Notes: a model not told the origin generated them from the letters alone. Counted from the stretch's first letter, positions 25,009 through 35,702 are shown. The stretch is DNA of 64,000 bases from Gammaproteobacteria bacterium (GCA_021324095.1 JAJPJT010000033.1:1-64000); one strand, 5' to 3'. A program made the numbers and translations.

Positions 25009-25905
25009 ATGTCTGAAGCACCGGCCGCTGTTGCACCAGCCACACCCGAACCGTTCGACTACGCAACCGCATTCAGCCGTACCATCGGCTGGATCACCAG
25101 GGCCGAGCAGGCGAAGCTTCGTTCCAAGCGCGTCGCGATTGCAGGTCTTGGCGGTGTCGGCGGCAGCCATCTATTGACCCTGACCCGGCTCGGCATCCAG
25201 TCGTTCAACCTGGCGGACCTCGACCGCTTCGGCGTTGAAAATTTCAACCGGCAGGCCGGCGCGTTCCAATCGACCGTGGGCCAGCCCAAGGTCGACGTGG
25301 TGTCCCGGATGGCACGGGACATCGACCCGGACCTCGATATCAACAAGTTCCCCGGCGGCGTCACCTTCGACAACATGGAGCAGTTCCTGTCGGGGGTGGA
25401 CCTGTATGTCGACGGACTGGACTTTTTCGTACTAGACATCCGCGCCAAGCTGTTCGCCCTGTGTGCCGAGCGTGGCATTCCGGCGATCACCGCGGCGCCA
25501 TTGGGCATGGGCGCTGCCGTGCTGGCGTTCCTGCCGGGCCACATGACCTTCGAAGAATATTTCAGGCTGGAAGGCAGGCCGACGAACGAACAACTGCTGC
25601 GCTTCATGGTGGGATTGGCACCCGCCGTGCTCCACCAGCCCTACCTGGTCGATCCGTCTGCCGTGGACCTGGCCCACCATCGGGGACCGTCCACGCCGAT
25701 GGCGTGCGAAATCTGCGCCGGAATAGCCGGGGTCCAGGCTTTGAAGATCCTGCTCGGGAGGGGCAAGGTGCTCGCGGCACCTCACGGCCTGCACTTCGAC
25801 GCCTATCGCAACAAGCTCGTGCACACGTGGCGGCCAGGCGGCAACGACAACCCGCTGCAACGACTTATCCTGTCCATGGCACGCCGTCGTTTCATGCGCA
25901 AGTAA
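25009..25905 (+). CDS. ThiF/E1-like adenylyltransferase
   Basis: 298-residue Rossmann-fold adenylating enzyme. The nucleotide loop is 'VAIAGLGGVGGSHLLTLTRL'. Next come the acidic strand and arginine segment 'LADLDRFGVENFNRQ', and later 'AITAAPLGMGAAVLAFLPGH'. Only one CxxC pair is seen ('ACEICAG'); the second pair of the zinc site of ThiF/MoeB is missing, and I see no clear E1 catalytic cysteine. E1-like proteins activate a C-terminal carboxylate as an adenylate, but no ubiquitin-like partner is encoded nearby. Start ATG is preceded by CAGGA. Families of this type occur beside FeeM-like acyltransferases and Acg-like nitroreductases, as here. Confidence 0.87.
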   Translation: MSEAPAAVAPATPEPFDYATAFSRTIGWITRAEQAKLRSKRVAIAGLGGVGGSHLLTLTRLGIQSFNLADLDRFGVENFNRQAGAFQSTVGQPKVDVVSRMARDIDPDLDINKFPGGVTFDNMEQFLSGVDLYVDGLDFFVLDIRAKLFALCAERGIPAITAAPLGMGAAVLAFLPGHMTFEEYFRLEGRPTNEQLLRFMVGLAPAVLHQPYLVDPSAVDLAHHRGPSTPMACEICAGIAGVQALKILLGRGKVLAAPHGLHFDAYRNKLVHTWRPGGNDNPLQRLILSMARRRFMRK

Positions 25906-25909
25906 ACCT

Positions 25910-25946
25910 CCTCTCCCCGACAGCTTCACGGTTGGGAGAGGGTTTC
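25910..25946 (+). terminator. REP-like hairpin after the ThiF-like gene
   Basis: CCTCTCCC (25910-25917) pairs with GGGAGAGG (25934-25941), followed by GTTTC. The arms match the CCCTCTCC-type REP elements at 29.6 and 31.7 kb, here apparently serving as a terminator 5 bp past the stop. Confidence 0.6.
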
Positions 25947-26002
25947 TCGAGCATCGCGGTGCATCGCGACGAGTAACTCCCCGTCGCCCCGTGCGATAGC
26001 GC

Positions 26003-27415
26003 TCAAAGAGGCGGTTCGACCGGATACGCCGGGGCGGTGTCCAGCGCCGACGCACACACTTCCGCGAGTTCCAGGAGGCGCAAGTCGGAACCCGGCGCGC
26101 CCACGAACTGCATGCCGATCGGCATGCCATCGGGCAACCTGCCCATCGGGATGCTGACCGCCGGACAGGCAGAGAGACTCGCGAACGCGGTGAGGTCCGC
26201 CTGCGACGCCGGGACCGGCGCATCGATTGGGAACGCGCCCTGCGGCGTGGTCGGCATCACCAGTACGTCCACGCGCGAGAACACCCGGCGCGCCTTCAGC
26301 ACCGCGAAATCCAGCATGCGGTCCGCGATCACGTAATCCGCCGCGGACTTGCGCGCCGCGAAATCGAGCATTCGGCGGAAGTCTTCCGACACCGGATGCG
26401 CCGTGTCGGCGAGATCATCCGCGAAAGTGTTGCGCATCTCGGCTTCCATCAGCAGCAGGCCCGCGCGGCGCATCTTCTGGAACGGCCAGTCGGAGAAGTC
26501 CAGCATCTGCCGGTCGGCCAGTTGCCGCTCGAGCTTCGCGAGTGCGGCGCCAAAGACATCGATCACCGCAGGTTCCACGCCAATCGCGGCGAGGTCCGGC
26601 AGCACGCCGCACCGCAACTGGTTCGGATTCCAGTCCGGCGGTTGCAGCGCAACCCGGCGGCGGCGCGAACGCGGATCGTCGGCGTCATAACCGGCCAGTA
26701 CCTGCAGCATCACCACCAGATCGCCGACGCTGCGGCCGAGGATGCCGACAGCATCCAGTCGCCGCGCCGCCGGCACCAGCCCGCGCACGGAAATCTCGCC
26801 ATGGGTCGGCTTGAGTGCGAACACGCCGCAGTAACTCGCGGGAATGCGGATGGACCCCAGCGTGTCCGAACCGATGGCCACGGGCACCAGCCCCGCTGCG
26901 ACCGCGGCCGCGGAACCACCGGACGAACCGCCGGCCACGCGGTTCACGTCGAATGGATTGCGGGTGGTGCCGAAATGCGGATTGCGCGTGGCGGCGCCCA
27001 GCGCGCCCTCATCGAGATTGGTCTTGCCGAGCAACACCGCGCCGGCCGCGCGCAGCCGCGCGACCGCGTGTGCGTCGTTGCGGGCGACGTGGGCGGCGCG
27101 CGACGGCAGGCCTGCGCGCGTCGGGTAGCCCGCTACGTCGAAGTTGTCCTTGATGGCCACCGGAATCCCGTCGAGCCTGCCGATCGGGCCTTCGCGTCGA
27201 CGCCGCTGCGCACTGACGGCCTGGTCGCGGACGATGTCGGGGCGCACGTCCACGAACGCGTGCAAAGCGGGATCGCATCGCTCGATCGCGGCAAGGCAGG
27301 CGTCGCCCAGCGCTTCCGGCGTGGTGCGGCCCGCCGCCAGCCAGTGAAGGCATTGCCAGACGCCACCTTGCCGCAGCGCTTCCGTCCCCAGATGTCCTTC
27401 CTCGATCGCGCCCAT
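26003..27415 (-). CDS. Amidase signature family enzyme
   Basis: 470-residue amidase. The Ser-cisSer-Lys catalytic triad is visible: Lys in 'GIPVAIKDNFDVAG', cis-Ser in 'GGSSGGSAAAVAAGLVPVA', and the nucleophilic Ser in 'GSDTLGSIRIPAS'. It closes with 'CPAVSIPMGRLPDGMPIGMQ' and 'LLELAEVCASAL', typical of the GatA/AtzF-like branch. No GatB/GatC partner is present, so a role as a free amidase or allophanate hydrolase-like enzyme is more likely than tRNA amidotransfer. It converges on the ThiF-like gene and is divergent from the ETF-QO gene. Substrate unknown. Confidence 0.92.
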   Translation of the reverse strand: MGAIEEGHLGTEALRQGGVWQCLHWLAAGRTTPEALGDACLAAIERCDPALHAFVDVRPDIVRDQAVSAQRRRREGPIGRLDGIPVAIKDNFDVAGYPTRAGLPSRAAHVARNDAHAVARLRAAGAVLLGKTNLDEGALGAATRNPHFGTTRNPFDVNRVAGGSSGGSAAAVAAGLVPVAIGSDTLGSIRIPASYCGVFALKPTHGEISVRGLVPAARRLDAVGILGRSVGDLVVMLQVLAGYDADDPRSRRRRVALQPPDWNPNQLRCGVLPDLAAIGVEPAVIDVFGAALAKLERQLADRQMLDFSDWPFQKMRRAGLLLMEAEMRNTFADDLADTAHPVSEDFRRMLDFAARKSAADYVIADRMLDFAVLKARRVFSRVDVLVMPTTPQGAFPIDAPVPASQADLTAFASLSACPAVSIPMGRLPDGMPIGMQFVGAPGSDLRLLELAEVCASALDTAPAYPVEPPL

Positions 27416-27510
27416 GCATCCCTCCTGAGTGACCGATTATGCGGGTTTGCCGCGTGTCCGGGAACCCAAGACAATGAACGGTCTGGGACGGACTGCGACC
27501 GGGAGCCGCC

Positions 27511-29163
27511 ATGAGCGAACGCGAAACGATGGAGTACGACGTGGTCGTGGTCGGGGCCGGGCCGGCGGGGCTGGCGTTCGCGATCCGCCTGAAGCAGCTC
27601 AAGCCCGACGTGCGCGTGTGCGTGATCGAGAAGGCCTCGACCGTGGGTGCGCACATTCTTTCGGGGGCGGTCATCGAGCCTGCGCCGCTGGATGAATTAC
27701 TGCCGGGCTGGCGCGACCACCCGCCGCCGATTTGTGTTCCTGCCACGCACGACGAGTTCCTGCTGCTGCGCGACGCGACGCGCGCTTTGAAGCTCCCCAC
27801 GCCGCCGCAGATGAACAATCACGGCAATTTCATCGTCAGCCTGGGCGCGCTGTGCGCGTGGCTGGCGCCGCAAGCCGAAGCACTGGGCGTCGATGTGTTC
27901 CCCGGCTTCGCGGCTGCCGACGCCGTATTCGACGAGAAGGGCGCCGTCGCCGGCGTGCGCATCGGCGACATGGGCGTCGCGAAGGACGGTTCACACAAGC
28001 CGGGTTACACCCCAGGCATCGACATCCTCGCGAAGCTCACGGTGCTGGCCGAAGGCTGCCGCGGCAGCGTCAGCAAGACGTTGATCGCGAAATACGGGCT
28101 CGACAAAAACTGCGATCCGCAAACCTACGGCATCGGCCTCAAGGAACTCTGGCAAGTGCCCGCCGGCCGCGTGCAGCCGGGCCGCGTTACCCACACGGTC
28201 GGCTGGCCGCTCGACGATCGCACCTATGGCGGCAGTTTCATCTATCACCTCGACAAGGACCGCATCGCGATCGGTTTCGTCGCCGGTCTCGATTATTCCG
28301 ATCCGCTGTTCCGGCCATGGGAAGCCTTCCAGCAACTGAAGCATCACGCGCGCATCAAGCCGCTGCTGGAAGGCGGCCAGATCGTGTCGGTCGGCGCGCG
28401 CGCCTTGATCGAAGGCGGGCTGCAATCATTGCCGAATGTCGAAATGCCCGGTGCTATCCTGATCGGCGACGCGGCCGGCTTGATGAACGTCCCGAAGATC
28501 AAGGGCACGCATCAGGCGATCCGGTCCGGAATGCTGGCGGCGGAGCATTTCGCGGAGAAGCAATCCGGTGCGGGATTCGATGCGCGCCTGCGCGCCTCGC
28601 CCATCGCGAAGGAACTGCACAAGGTGCGCAACATCCGCTCGGGCTTCCATGGCGGCCTGTGGCGCGGATTGCTCAATGCCGCTTGGGAAACCGCCGTGGC
28701 AGGCCTGTCGCCGTGGACGCTGAAGAACCATGCCGACTGGTCTTCACTCGAAAAGCTCGACCCGCCGGCGACCAAGCAAAACCGTCCCGGCCCTAACGCG
28801 AAGTCGCCCCGCGAACGCGGCTGGATCGAACGCACCCTGCCGCCGCGCGACCGGCTGGCTTCCGTGTACTTCGCGGCGACGGAACACGACGAGGACCAGC
28901 CGGTGCACCTGCACGTCGCCGACACCAGTATTTGCGTCGAACGCTGCACGGTCGAGTACGGCAACCCCTGCCAGCGGTTCTGCCCCGCAAACGTATACGA
29001 AATGGTGGATGACATCGGTACGGACGGAAACAAGGCGTTGCGCCTGCAGATCAACGCCGCCAACTGCGTGCACTGCAAGACCTGCGACATCAAGGACCCC
29101 TACGAGATCATTACCTGGGTGACGCCGGAAGGCGGCTCGGGACCGAATTACCAGAACCTTTGA
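27511..29163 (+). CDS. Electron transfer flavoprotein-ubiquinone oxidoreductase
   Basis: 550-residue membrane-associated flavo-iron-sulfur enzyme that passes electrons from reduced ETF to ubiquinone. N-terminal FAD site is 'VVVVGAGPAGLAFAIRLKQL'; the middle has 'GVRIGDMGVAKDGSHKPGY'; the C-terminal ferredoxin-like domain binds one 4Fe-4S cluster through 'CTVEYGNPCQRFCPANVYE' and 'NCVHCKTCDIKDP'. Full family length. The start ATG follows GGGAGCCGCC. etfB and etfA lie about 2.7 kb downstream on the same strand, separated by an ATP-grasp gene and an MFS gene. Confidence 0.97.
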   Translation: MSERETMEYDVVVVGAGPAGLAFAIRLKQLKPDVRVCVIEKASTVGAHILSGAVIEPAPLDELLPGWRDHPPPICVPATHDEFLLLRDATRALKLPTPPQMNNHGNFIVSLGALCAWLAPQAEALGVDVFPGFAAADAVFDEKGAVAGVRIGDMGVAKDGSHKPGYTPGIDILAKLTVLAEGCRGSVSKTLIAKYGLDKNCDPQTYGIGLKELWQVPAGRVQPGRVTHTVGWPLDDRTYGGSFIYHLDKDRIAIGFVAGLDYSDPLFRPWEAFQQLKHHARIKPLLEGGQIVSVGARALIEGGLQSLPNVEMPGAILIGDAAGLMNVPKIKGTHQAIRSGMLAAEHFAEKQSGAGFDARLRASPIAKELHKVRNIRSGFHGGLWRGLLNAAWETAVAGLSPWTLKNHADWSSLEKLDPPATKQNRPGPNAKSPRERGWIERTLPPRDRLASVYFAATEHDEDQPVHLHVADTSICVERCTVEYGNPCQRFCPANVYEMVDDIGTDGNKALRLQINAANCVHCKTCDIKDPYEIITWVTPEGGSGPNYQNL

Positions 29164-29166
29164 AAC

Positions 29167-29212
29167 GGGACTCGGGACTCGGGACTCGGGACTCGGGACT
29201 CGGGACTCGGGA
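29167..29212. repeat. Heptanucleotide tandem repeat
   Basis: Six perfect tandem copies of GGGACTC plus a partial unit. It starts 3 bp after the ETF-QO stop codon and ends about 36 bp before the start of the ATP-grasp gene. Confidence 0.95.
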
Positions 29213-29248
29213 AAAGCGTACCGCCCATTCTGTAGTTGAGACGAACGC

Positions 29249-30220
29249 ATGACACGCATCGCCCTCGTTACCGCGCCCGCGGCGCGCGGCACTGACTACG
29301 ACATGCCGCCGTTGCTGGCCGCCATGCGACAGGCCGGCGCGGATGCGCACGAGGTCGACTGGGACGACGACGCCATCGATTGGCCGGAATTCGATCTCGT
29401 GCTGCTGCGCTCCACCTGGGACTACTTCGAGCGCCTGCCGGAATTCCTGGCGTGGGCAGAGCGGGTATCGGAGCAGACGCGCCTCTTGAATCCGCTCGAC
29501 GTGATCCGCTGGAACACCGACAAGCACTACCTCGCTGATCTCGAACGCGCCGGCGTGCCGGTGGTGCCGAGCACGTTTATCGAACCGCGCGAGAATGCAC
29601 ACCATGCTGTTGATCAGTTTCTTGCGCAATATGGCCCCCTCACCCCAACCCTCTCCCCACGGGGGAGAGGGGGCAAAAACGATATTGTGGTCAAACCCGC
29701 GGTCGGCGCAGGCTCGCGCGATGCGCAGCGCCATGCTCGCGATGATCGCGCCGCGATCGTGGCGCATGTGGAACGGCTGCTCGATGCAAAACGAAGTGTC
29801 TTGCTGCAACCCTACCTCGATCGCGTGGACCAGCACGGCGAAACCGCGCTGCTGTTTTTCGACGGCGTCTTCACCCACGCGATCCGCAAGGGGCCGCTGC
29901 TGAAGCGCGGCGCGGGCGCCACGACTGGGCTCTTTGCAAAGGAAACCATCGAGCCGCGCACACCTTCTGCGGATGAAATTGCCGTCGCGCAACACGCCGT
30001 TGCCGCCATTCCGTTCGAACAACCCTTGCTGTATGCCCGCGTCGATTTGATCCACGACGACGATGGCTCGCCGCGGCTGCTGGAACTGGAACTGGTCGAG
30101 CCTTCGGTTTTCGTGGGCTATGCGGATGGTGCGGCGGAACGCTTTGCGCAAGCAATCGTTCAACGTGCGGACCTCGAAAAACCCATCGCCACCCGGCGCT
30201 GCGCGCCACCCTCCCCTTGA
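29249..30220 (+). CDS. ATP-grasp domain protein with in-frame REP insertion
   Basis: 323-residue protein resembling RimK/glutathione-synthetase-type ATP-grasp ligases. An N-terminal domain ('VLLRSTWDYFERLPEFLAWA', 'RLLNPLDVIRWNTDKHYLAD') precedes the ATP-binding domain ('DIVVKPAVGAGSRDAQRH', 'LLQPYLDRVDQHGETALLFF', 'YARVDLIHDDDGSPRLLELE' then LVEP). Just before the ATP-binding lysine strand the residues PLTPTLSPRGRGG are encoded by a palindromic REP-type repeat, and the C-terminal CAPPSP also falls in a similar repeat. The gene remains open. Whether the product is active is unknown. Substrate unknown; members attach an amino acid or similar group to a carboxylate. Confidence 0.85.
   Translation: MTRIALVTAPAARGTDYDMPPLLAAMRQAGADAHEVDWDDDAIDWPEFDLVLLRSTWDYFERLPEFLAWAERVSEQTRLLNPLDVIRWNTDKHYLADLERAGVPVVPSTFIEPRENAHHAVDQFLAQYGPLTPTLSPRGRGGKNDIVVKPAVGAGSRDAQRHARDDRAAIVAHVERLLDAKRSVLLQPYLDRVDQHGETALLFFDGVFTHAIRKGPLLKRGAGATTGLFAKETIEPRTPSADEIAVAQHAVAAIPFEQPLLYARVDLIHDDDGSPRLLELELVEPSVFVGYADGAAERFAQAIVQRADLEKPIATRRCAPPSP
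29636..29675. repeat. REP-type palindrome inside the ATP-grasp gene
   Basis: CCCTCTCCCC (29649-29658), loop ACG, GGGGAGAGGG (29662-29671), preceded by CCCTCACCCCAA. The same design occurs between genes at 31750-31770. Confidence 0.85.
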
Positions 30221-30346
30221 AGGAGAGGGCTGCGGCGTCACCTATGCGCTGGCAACCGCGGCTCTTCTCCTCCTCGAAGGTGGAGGACGGAGGAGACGGG
30301 TCACCAGCCGCGCCCATCGGGCGCGACACGCCACCATGGCGCGTCC

Positions 30347-31591
30347 ATGAACAACGCAACGAATACGCCCGAACGCCCACCCCTGCCCCGCAACGTGCGC
30401 CTGCTGATCGGGATGCGCGCGGTGCGCAGCATCGGCCAGGGCGCGATGGTGGCGTCGTTCACGCTGTACCTGCATGCGCTCGGCTGGAGTGGCACGGCGA
30501 TCGGCGCGGTACTGATGGGCGCGTTGCTGATCGGCACGGTACTGACCATGATCATCGGACCGTTGAGCGATCGCGGCGGCCGACGAGCCTTCCTGTTCGG
30601 CTACGACCTCGCGCAGGCGGTGGCCGCAGCCGTCGCGATGTTCACGACGACGCCGTGGATCCTGGTCCTCGCCGCGGTGGTCGGGGCATTCGGTCGCGGC
30701 GCGAACGGTTCCGCGGGCGCATTTTCGCCCGTCGAGCAGGCGTGGCTTGCGATCGAGTTGCCGATGCACCGCCGCGGCAGCATCTTCAGCATCAACAGCG
30801 CGGTCGGCTTCGCGGGCATGGGCATCGGTGCATTGCTGGCGGCGGTGCCGGCGTGGTGGCTCGGCCACGCGATGAGCGCGAGCGACTATCGTTGGCTGTT
30901 CGTGTTGCCGCTTGCAGGTTCGCTTGGCGCCTGCGCGCTGTTGTGGCTGGCGCGCGACCCGAAGGTGGAAGCGTTACGCGATCGCCGCGATGCAGCCTCC
31001 ACCCGCCTCCGGGCCGAGGAAAACAGGCTGCTGGCCAGACTGGTGCTGGCCAATTCATTGAACGGGCTCGGCATCGGCCTGATCGGTCCGCTGATCGCCT
31101 ACTGGTTCGCGATCAAGTTCCACCGCGGGCTGATGGAGATCGGCCCGGGCATCGCGCTGGGCCTGATCGCCGGCGCGGGCGGCTCCTTCCTGGCGGGCTG
31201 GATCGCACGCCGCCGCGGCATCATGAGCGCGGTTCTCTGGATGCGCGGCGTCGGCGTCGCCCTGCTGGTCGCGATGCCACTGGTGCCGTGGTTCTGGCCG
31301 GCCATGGCGCTGTACATCGTGCGGGGCGTGTCGAACCGCGGCACCGGCGGGGTGCGCCAGGCGCTGGCGGCCGGTTTGACGCGGGTCGAGCGTCGCGGCC
31401 TCGCCAGCAGCCTGCAGAACATCTCGATCCAGTTGCCGCGTGCGATCGGCCCGGTGATCGGCGGCTTCCTGTTTCACAAGGGCTACCTCACGCTGCCGTT
31501 CCTGCTCGGCGCTGCGCTGCAGCTCGGCTACCTCGTTCTGTACGCGCGCTTCTTCAGCCATACCGAAGCGGCAAGGGTGCGCGAAACGTAG
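30347..31591 (+). CDS. MFS transporter
   Basis: 414-residue major facilitator protein with about 12 transmembrane helices. The loop 2-3 motif is 'GPLSDRGGRRAFLFGYDLA'. 'SIGQGAMVASFTLYLHALGW' opens the first bundle, and a loop of charged residues around 'ARDPKVEALRDRRDAAST' separates the two six-helix halves. The start ATG has no strong Shine-Dalgarno. It probably functions as a drug or metabolite exporter; the substrate cannot be read from the sequence. It lies between the ATP-grasp gene and etfB on the plus strand. Confidence 0.9.
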   Translation: MNNATNTPERPPLPRNVRLLIGMRAVRSIGQGAMVASFTLYLHALGWSGTAIGAVLMGALLIGTVLTMIIGPLSDRGGRRAFLFGYDLAQAVAAAVAMFTTTPWILVLAAVVGAFGRGANGSAGAFSPVEQAWLAIELPMHRRGSIFSINSAVGFAGMGIGALLAAVPAWWLGHAMSASDYRWLFVLPLAGSLGACALLWLARDPKVEALRDRRDAASTRLRAEENRLLARLVLANSLNGLGIGLIGPLIAYWFAIKFHRGLMEIGPGIALGLIAGAGGSFLAGWIARRRGIMSAVLWMRGVGVALLVAMPLVPWFWPAMALYIVRGVSNRGTGGVRQALAAGLTRVERRGLASSLQNISIQLPRAIGPVIGGFLFHKGYLTLPFLLGAALQLGYLVLYARFFSHTEAARVRET

Positions 31592-31636
31592 TCAGTTACA
31601 ATGACGTCAGGCAACCGTAGATAGCTGCATGCTTTC

Positions 31637-31770
31637 CCTTCTCCCTCCGGGAGAAGGTGGCGCGAAGCGCCGGATGAGGGTTCGGTCTGCGACAGCAGCG
31701 GTGATTCCCCATCGGCAAGTGCGTACCCTCACCCGCCCCTGACGGGGCACCCTCTCCCGGAGGGAGAGGG
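31637..31770. repeat. Inverted pair of REP elements (BIME-like)
   Basis: Hairpin CCTTCTCCC-TCC-GGGAGAAGG (31637-31657) is followed by TGGCGCGAAGCGCCGGATGA and GGG. After about 45 bp comes an inverted relative containing TACCCTCACCCGCCCC and hairpin CCCTCTCCC-GGA-GGGAGAGGG (31750-31770). It lies between the MFS gene and etfB. Confidence 0.85.
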
Positions 31771-31859
31771 AACGCCTTCGGCGTGACTCTGGAGCCGACG
31801 CCAAGCTGTGTGGCACTTGGTGTTTGCCGGTCACGCGAACTCAATGTTGTGGATTTCTA

Positions 31860-32606
31860 ATGAAAATACTGGTCGGTTACAAGCGCGTCGTCGATTTCAA
31901 CGTGCGCATCCAGGTGAAGCCCGACGGAACGGGTGTGGTCACCGACGGCGTGAAGCTGTCGCCCAATCCGTTCGACGACATCGCGCTGGAAGAGGCCTTG
32001 CGGCTGCGCGAAAAGGGCATCGCCGAGGAAGTGGTGATCGCGACGATCGCGCCCGCCGACGCGCAGGCGCACCTGCGCAACGGCCTCGCGATGGGGGGCA
32101 ACCGCGCGATCCATGTGGTCACGCCGGATCCCGTTCAGCCGCTCGCCGCCGCGCGCACGTTCCTGAAGCTGATCGAGAAGGAACAGCCGGGCCTCGTGAT
32201 CCTGGGCAAGCAGGCGATCGACGACGACTGCAACCAGACCGGACAGATGCTGGCAGCGCTGTGGGACCGCCCGCAAGCAACGTTCGCGTCGAAGCTGGAC
32301 ATTTCCGGCGAAAAAGCCACGGTGACGCGCGAGGTCGACGCGGGTCTCGAAACCATCGAAGTCGACCTGCCCGCCGTCGTGACCACCGATCTGCGCCTCA
32401 ACGAGCCGCGATTCATCAAGCTTCCGGACATCATGAAGGCCAAGTCCAAGAAGATCGACACCATCGAGCTGTCATCGCTCGGCATCGAGCACGGCGGCGA
32501 GATCAGGACGACGCATTACGCCCCGCCGCCCAAGCGTTCGCGCGGCGTAATGGTGAAGGACGTGGCCGAATTGGTCGGCATGTTGAAGCAGAAAGGGTTG
32601 GTGTAG
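31860..32606 (+). CDS. etfB: Electron transfer flavoprotein beta subunit
   Basis: 248-residue ETF beta subunit, the AMP-binding partner of EtfA. It accepts electrons from acyl-CoA dehydrogenases. Family blocks are 'MKILVGYKRVVDFNVRIQVK', 'SPNPFDDIALEEALRLREKG', 'VILGKQAIDDDCNQTGQMLA' and 'LPAVVTTDLRLNEPRFIKLP'. Length is canonical. The ATG overlaps the TAA of a short upstream frame. etfA follows after a 126-bp gap filled by a BIME-like repeat. Confidence 0.97.
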   Translation: MKILVGYKRVVDFNVRIQVKPDGTGVVTDGVKLSPNPFDDIALEEALRLREKGIAEEVVIATIAPADAQAHLRNGLAMGGNRAIHVVTPDPVQPLAAARTFLKLIEKEQPGLVILGKQAIDDDCNQTGQMLAALWDRPQATFASKLDISGEKATVTREVDAGLETIEVDLPAVVTTDLRLNEPRFIKLPDIMKAKSKKIDTIELSSLGIEHGGEIRTTHYAPPPKRSRGVMVKDVAELVGMLKQKGLV

Positions 32607-32607
32607 T

Positions 32608-32713
32608 CCTTCCCCCAGCGGGGGAAGGTGCCGAAGGCGGATGGGGGCATCTCGGAACGGCCAAACGCCAGTCGGAAGCACCCCCACCCCAGCCCTCCCC
32701 CGCTGGGGGAGGG
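32608..32713. repeat. Inverted REP pair between etfB and etfA
   Basis: Hairpin CCTTCCCCC-AGC-GGGGGAAGG (32608-32628) then TGCCGAAGGCGGATGGGGG. After about 45 bp comes CACCCCCACCCCAGCCC and hairpin CCCTCCCCC-GCT-GGGGGAGGG (32693-32713). The two units are inverted relatives, related to the pair at 31637-31770. Confidence 0.88.
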
Positions 32714-32732
32714 AGCAACAGGACCATTTGAA

Positions 32733-33680
32733 ATGATGAGCAAAATCCTGATCATCGCCGAACATCTCAACGGCCAACTCAATACCTCGACCGCACGCTG
32801 CGTCACCTGCGCGCGGGAACTGAAACCCGACGCCATCGACGTGCTGGTGCTGGCCGACGCGCCCGATGCCGTTGCCGCGGAGGCGGCGAAGCTGGACGGC
32901 ATCTCGAAGGTGCTGACCGTCGCGCGTGCCGAGAACGCGCACGCCTTGGCTGCAGTGCTCGCACCGCAGATCGCCGCCGCAACGAAAAATGGCTACAGCC
33001 ACGTGCTGTTCCCGTCGACCACCTTCGGGAAGGACGTCGCTCCGCGCGTGGCCGCGCTGCTGGGCGTCGGCCAGGTCAGCGACATCATGTCGGTGTCCGG
33101 CAGCCATACCTTCATGCGCCCGATCTACGCCGGCAATGCGATCGTCACCGTCGAGGCGCCTGCCGACGCGATCGTGGTCGGCACCGTGCGCACTGCATCC
33201 TGGCCGACGGTCGGCGACGGCAGCAGCGCCGCGCCGATCGAAGCGCTGTCGCTCGACGCAGCGATTCCTTCGCACACCCGCTTCGTCGAACTGAAGCAGG
33301 CGTCCAGCGAACGCCCCGACCTGCAAAGCGCAGCGAAAGTGGTGTCGGGCGGTCGCGGGTTGGGCTCGAAGGAGAACTTCGACATCATCTACAAGCTTGC
33401 CGACAAGCTGCACGCGGCGGCCGGCGCCTCGCGCGCCGCGGTGGACGCAGGCTACTGTCCCAACGACATGCAGGTCGGCCAGACCGGCAAGATCATCGCA
33501 CCCGAGCTGTACATCGCGATCGGCATCTCCGGCGCGATCCAGCACCTCACCGGCATCAAGGACGCCGGCACCATCGTCGCGATCAACAAGGATGCCGACG
33601 CGCCGATCTTCGAAGTCGCCGACATAGGCCTTGTCGGTGACCTGTTCAAGCTCGTGCCGGAGCTGGAAAGCACCATTTGA
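32733..33680 (+). CDS. etfA: Electron transfer flavoprotein alpha subunit
   Basis: 315-residue ETF alpha subunit carrying FAD. The C-terminal FAD domain is clear: '[20 protein letters not shown]', '[20 protein letters not shown]', '[20 protein letters not shown]' and '[20 protein letters not shown]'. Two adjacent ATGs (32733, 32736) compete; the second would give the usual '[10 protein letters not shown]'. Upstream AGGGAGCAACAGG contains a possible ribosome-binding site contributed by the repeat. Forms the heterodimer with EtfB and donates to the ETF-QO encoded at 27.5 kb. Confidence 0.97.
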   Translation: MMSKILIIAEHLNGQLNTSTARCVTCARELKPDAIDVLVLADAPDAVAAEAAKLDGISKVLTVARAENAHALAAVLAPQIAAATKNGYSHVLFPSTTFGKDVAPRVAALLGVGQVSDIMSVSGSHTFMRPIYAGNAIVTVEAPADAIVVGTVRTASWPTVGDGSSAAPIEALSLDAAIPSHTRFVELKQASSERPDLQSAAKVVSGGRGLGSKENFDIIYKLADKLHAAAGASRAAVDAGYCPNDMQVGQTGKIIAPELYIAIGISGAIQHLTGIKDAGTIVAINKDADAPIFEVADIGLVGDLFKLVPELESTI

Positions 33681-33740
33681 CCGGACAATCGGCGATTGCC
33701 GATCGGCTACAATTTGGCCGTTTTCAGATCCGGACCCGGC

Positions 33741-35702
<1,962 letters not shown>

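Noticed and set aside
26003-27415. Amidase as GatA of a tRNA amidotransferase
   Set aside because: gatB and gatC are not adjacent and the protein resembles general amidases; GatA cannot be claimed.
29167-29212. Tandem repeat as a CRISPR array
   Set aside because: The unit is 7 bp with no spacers; it is a simple tandem repeat.
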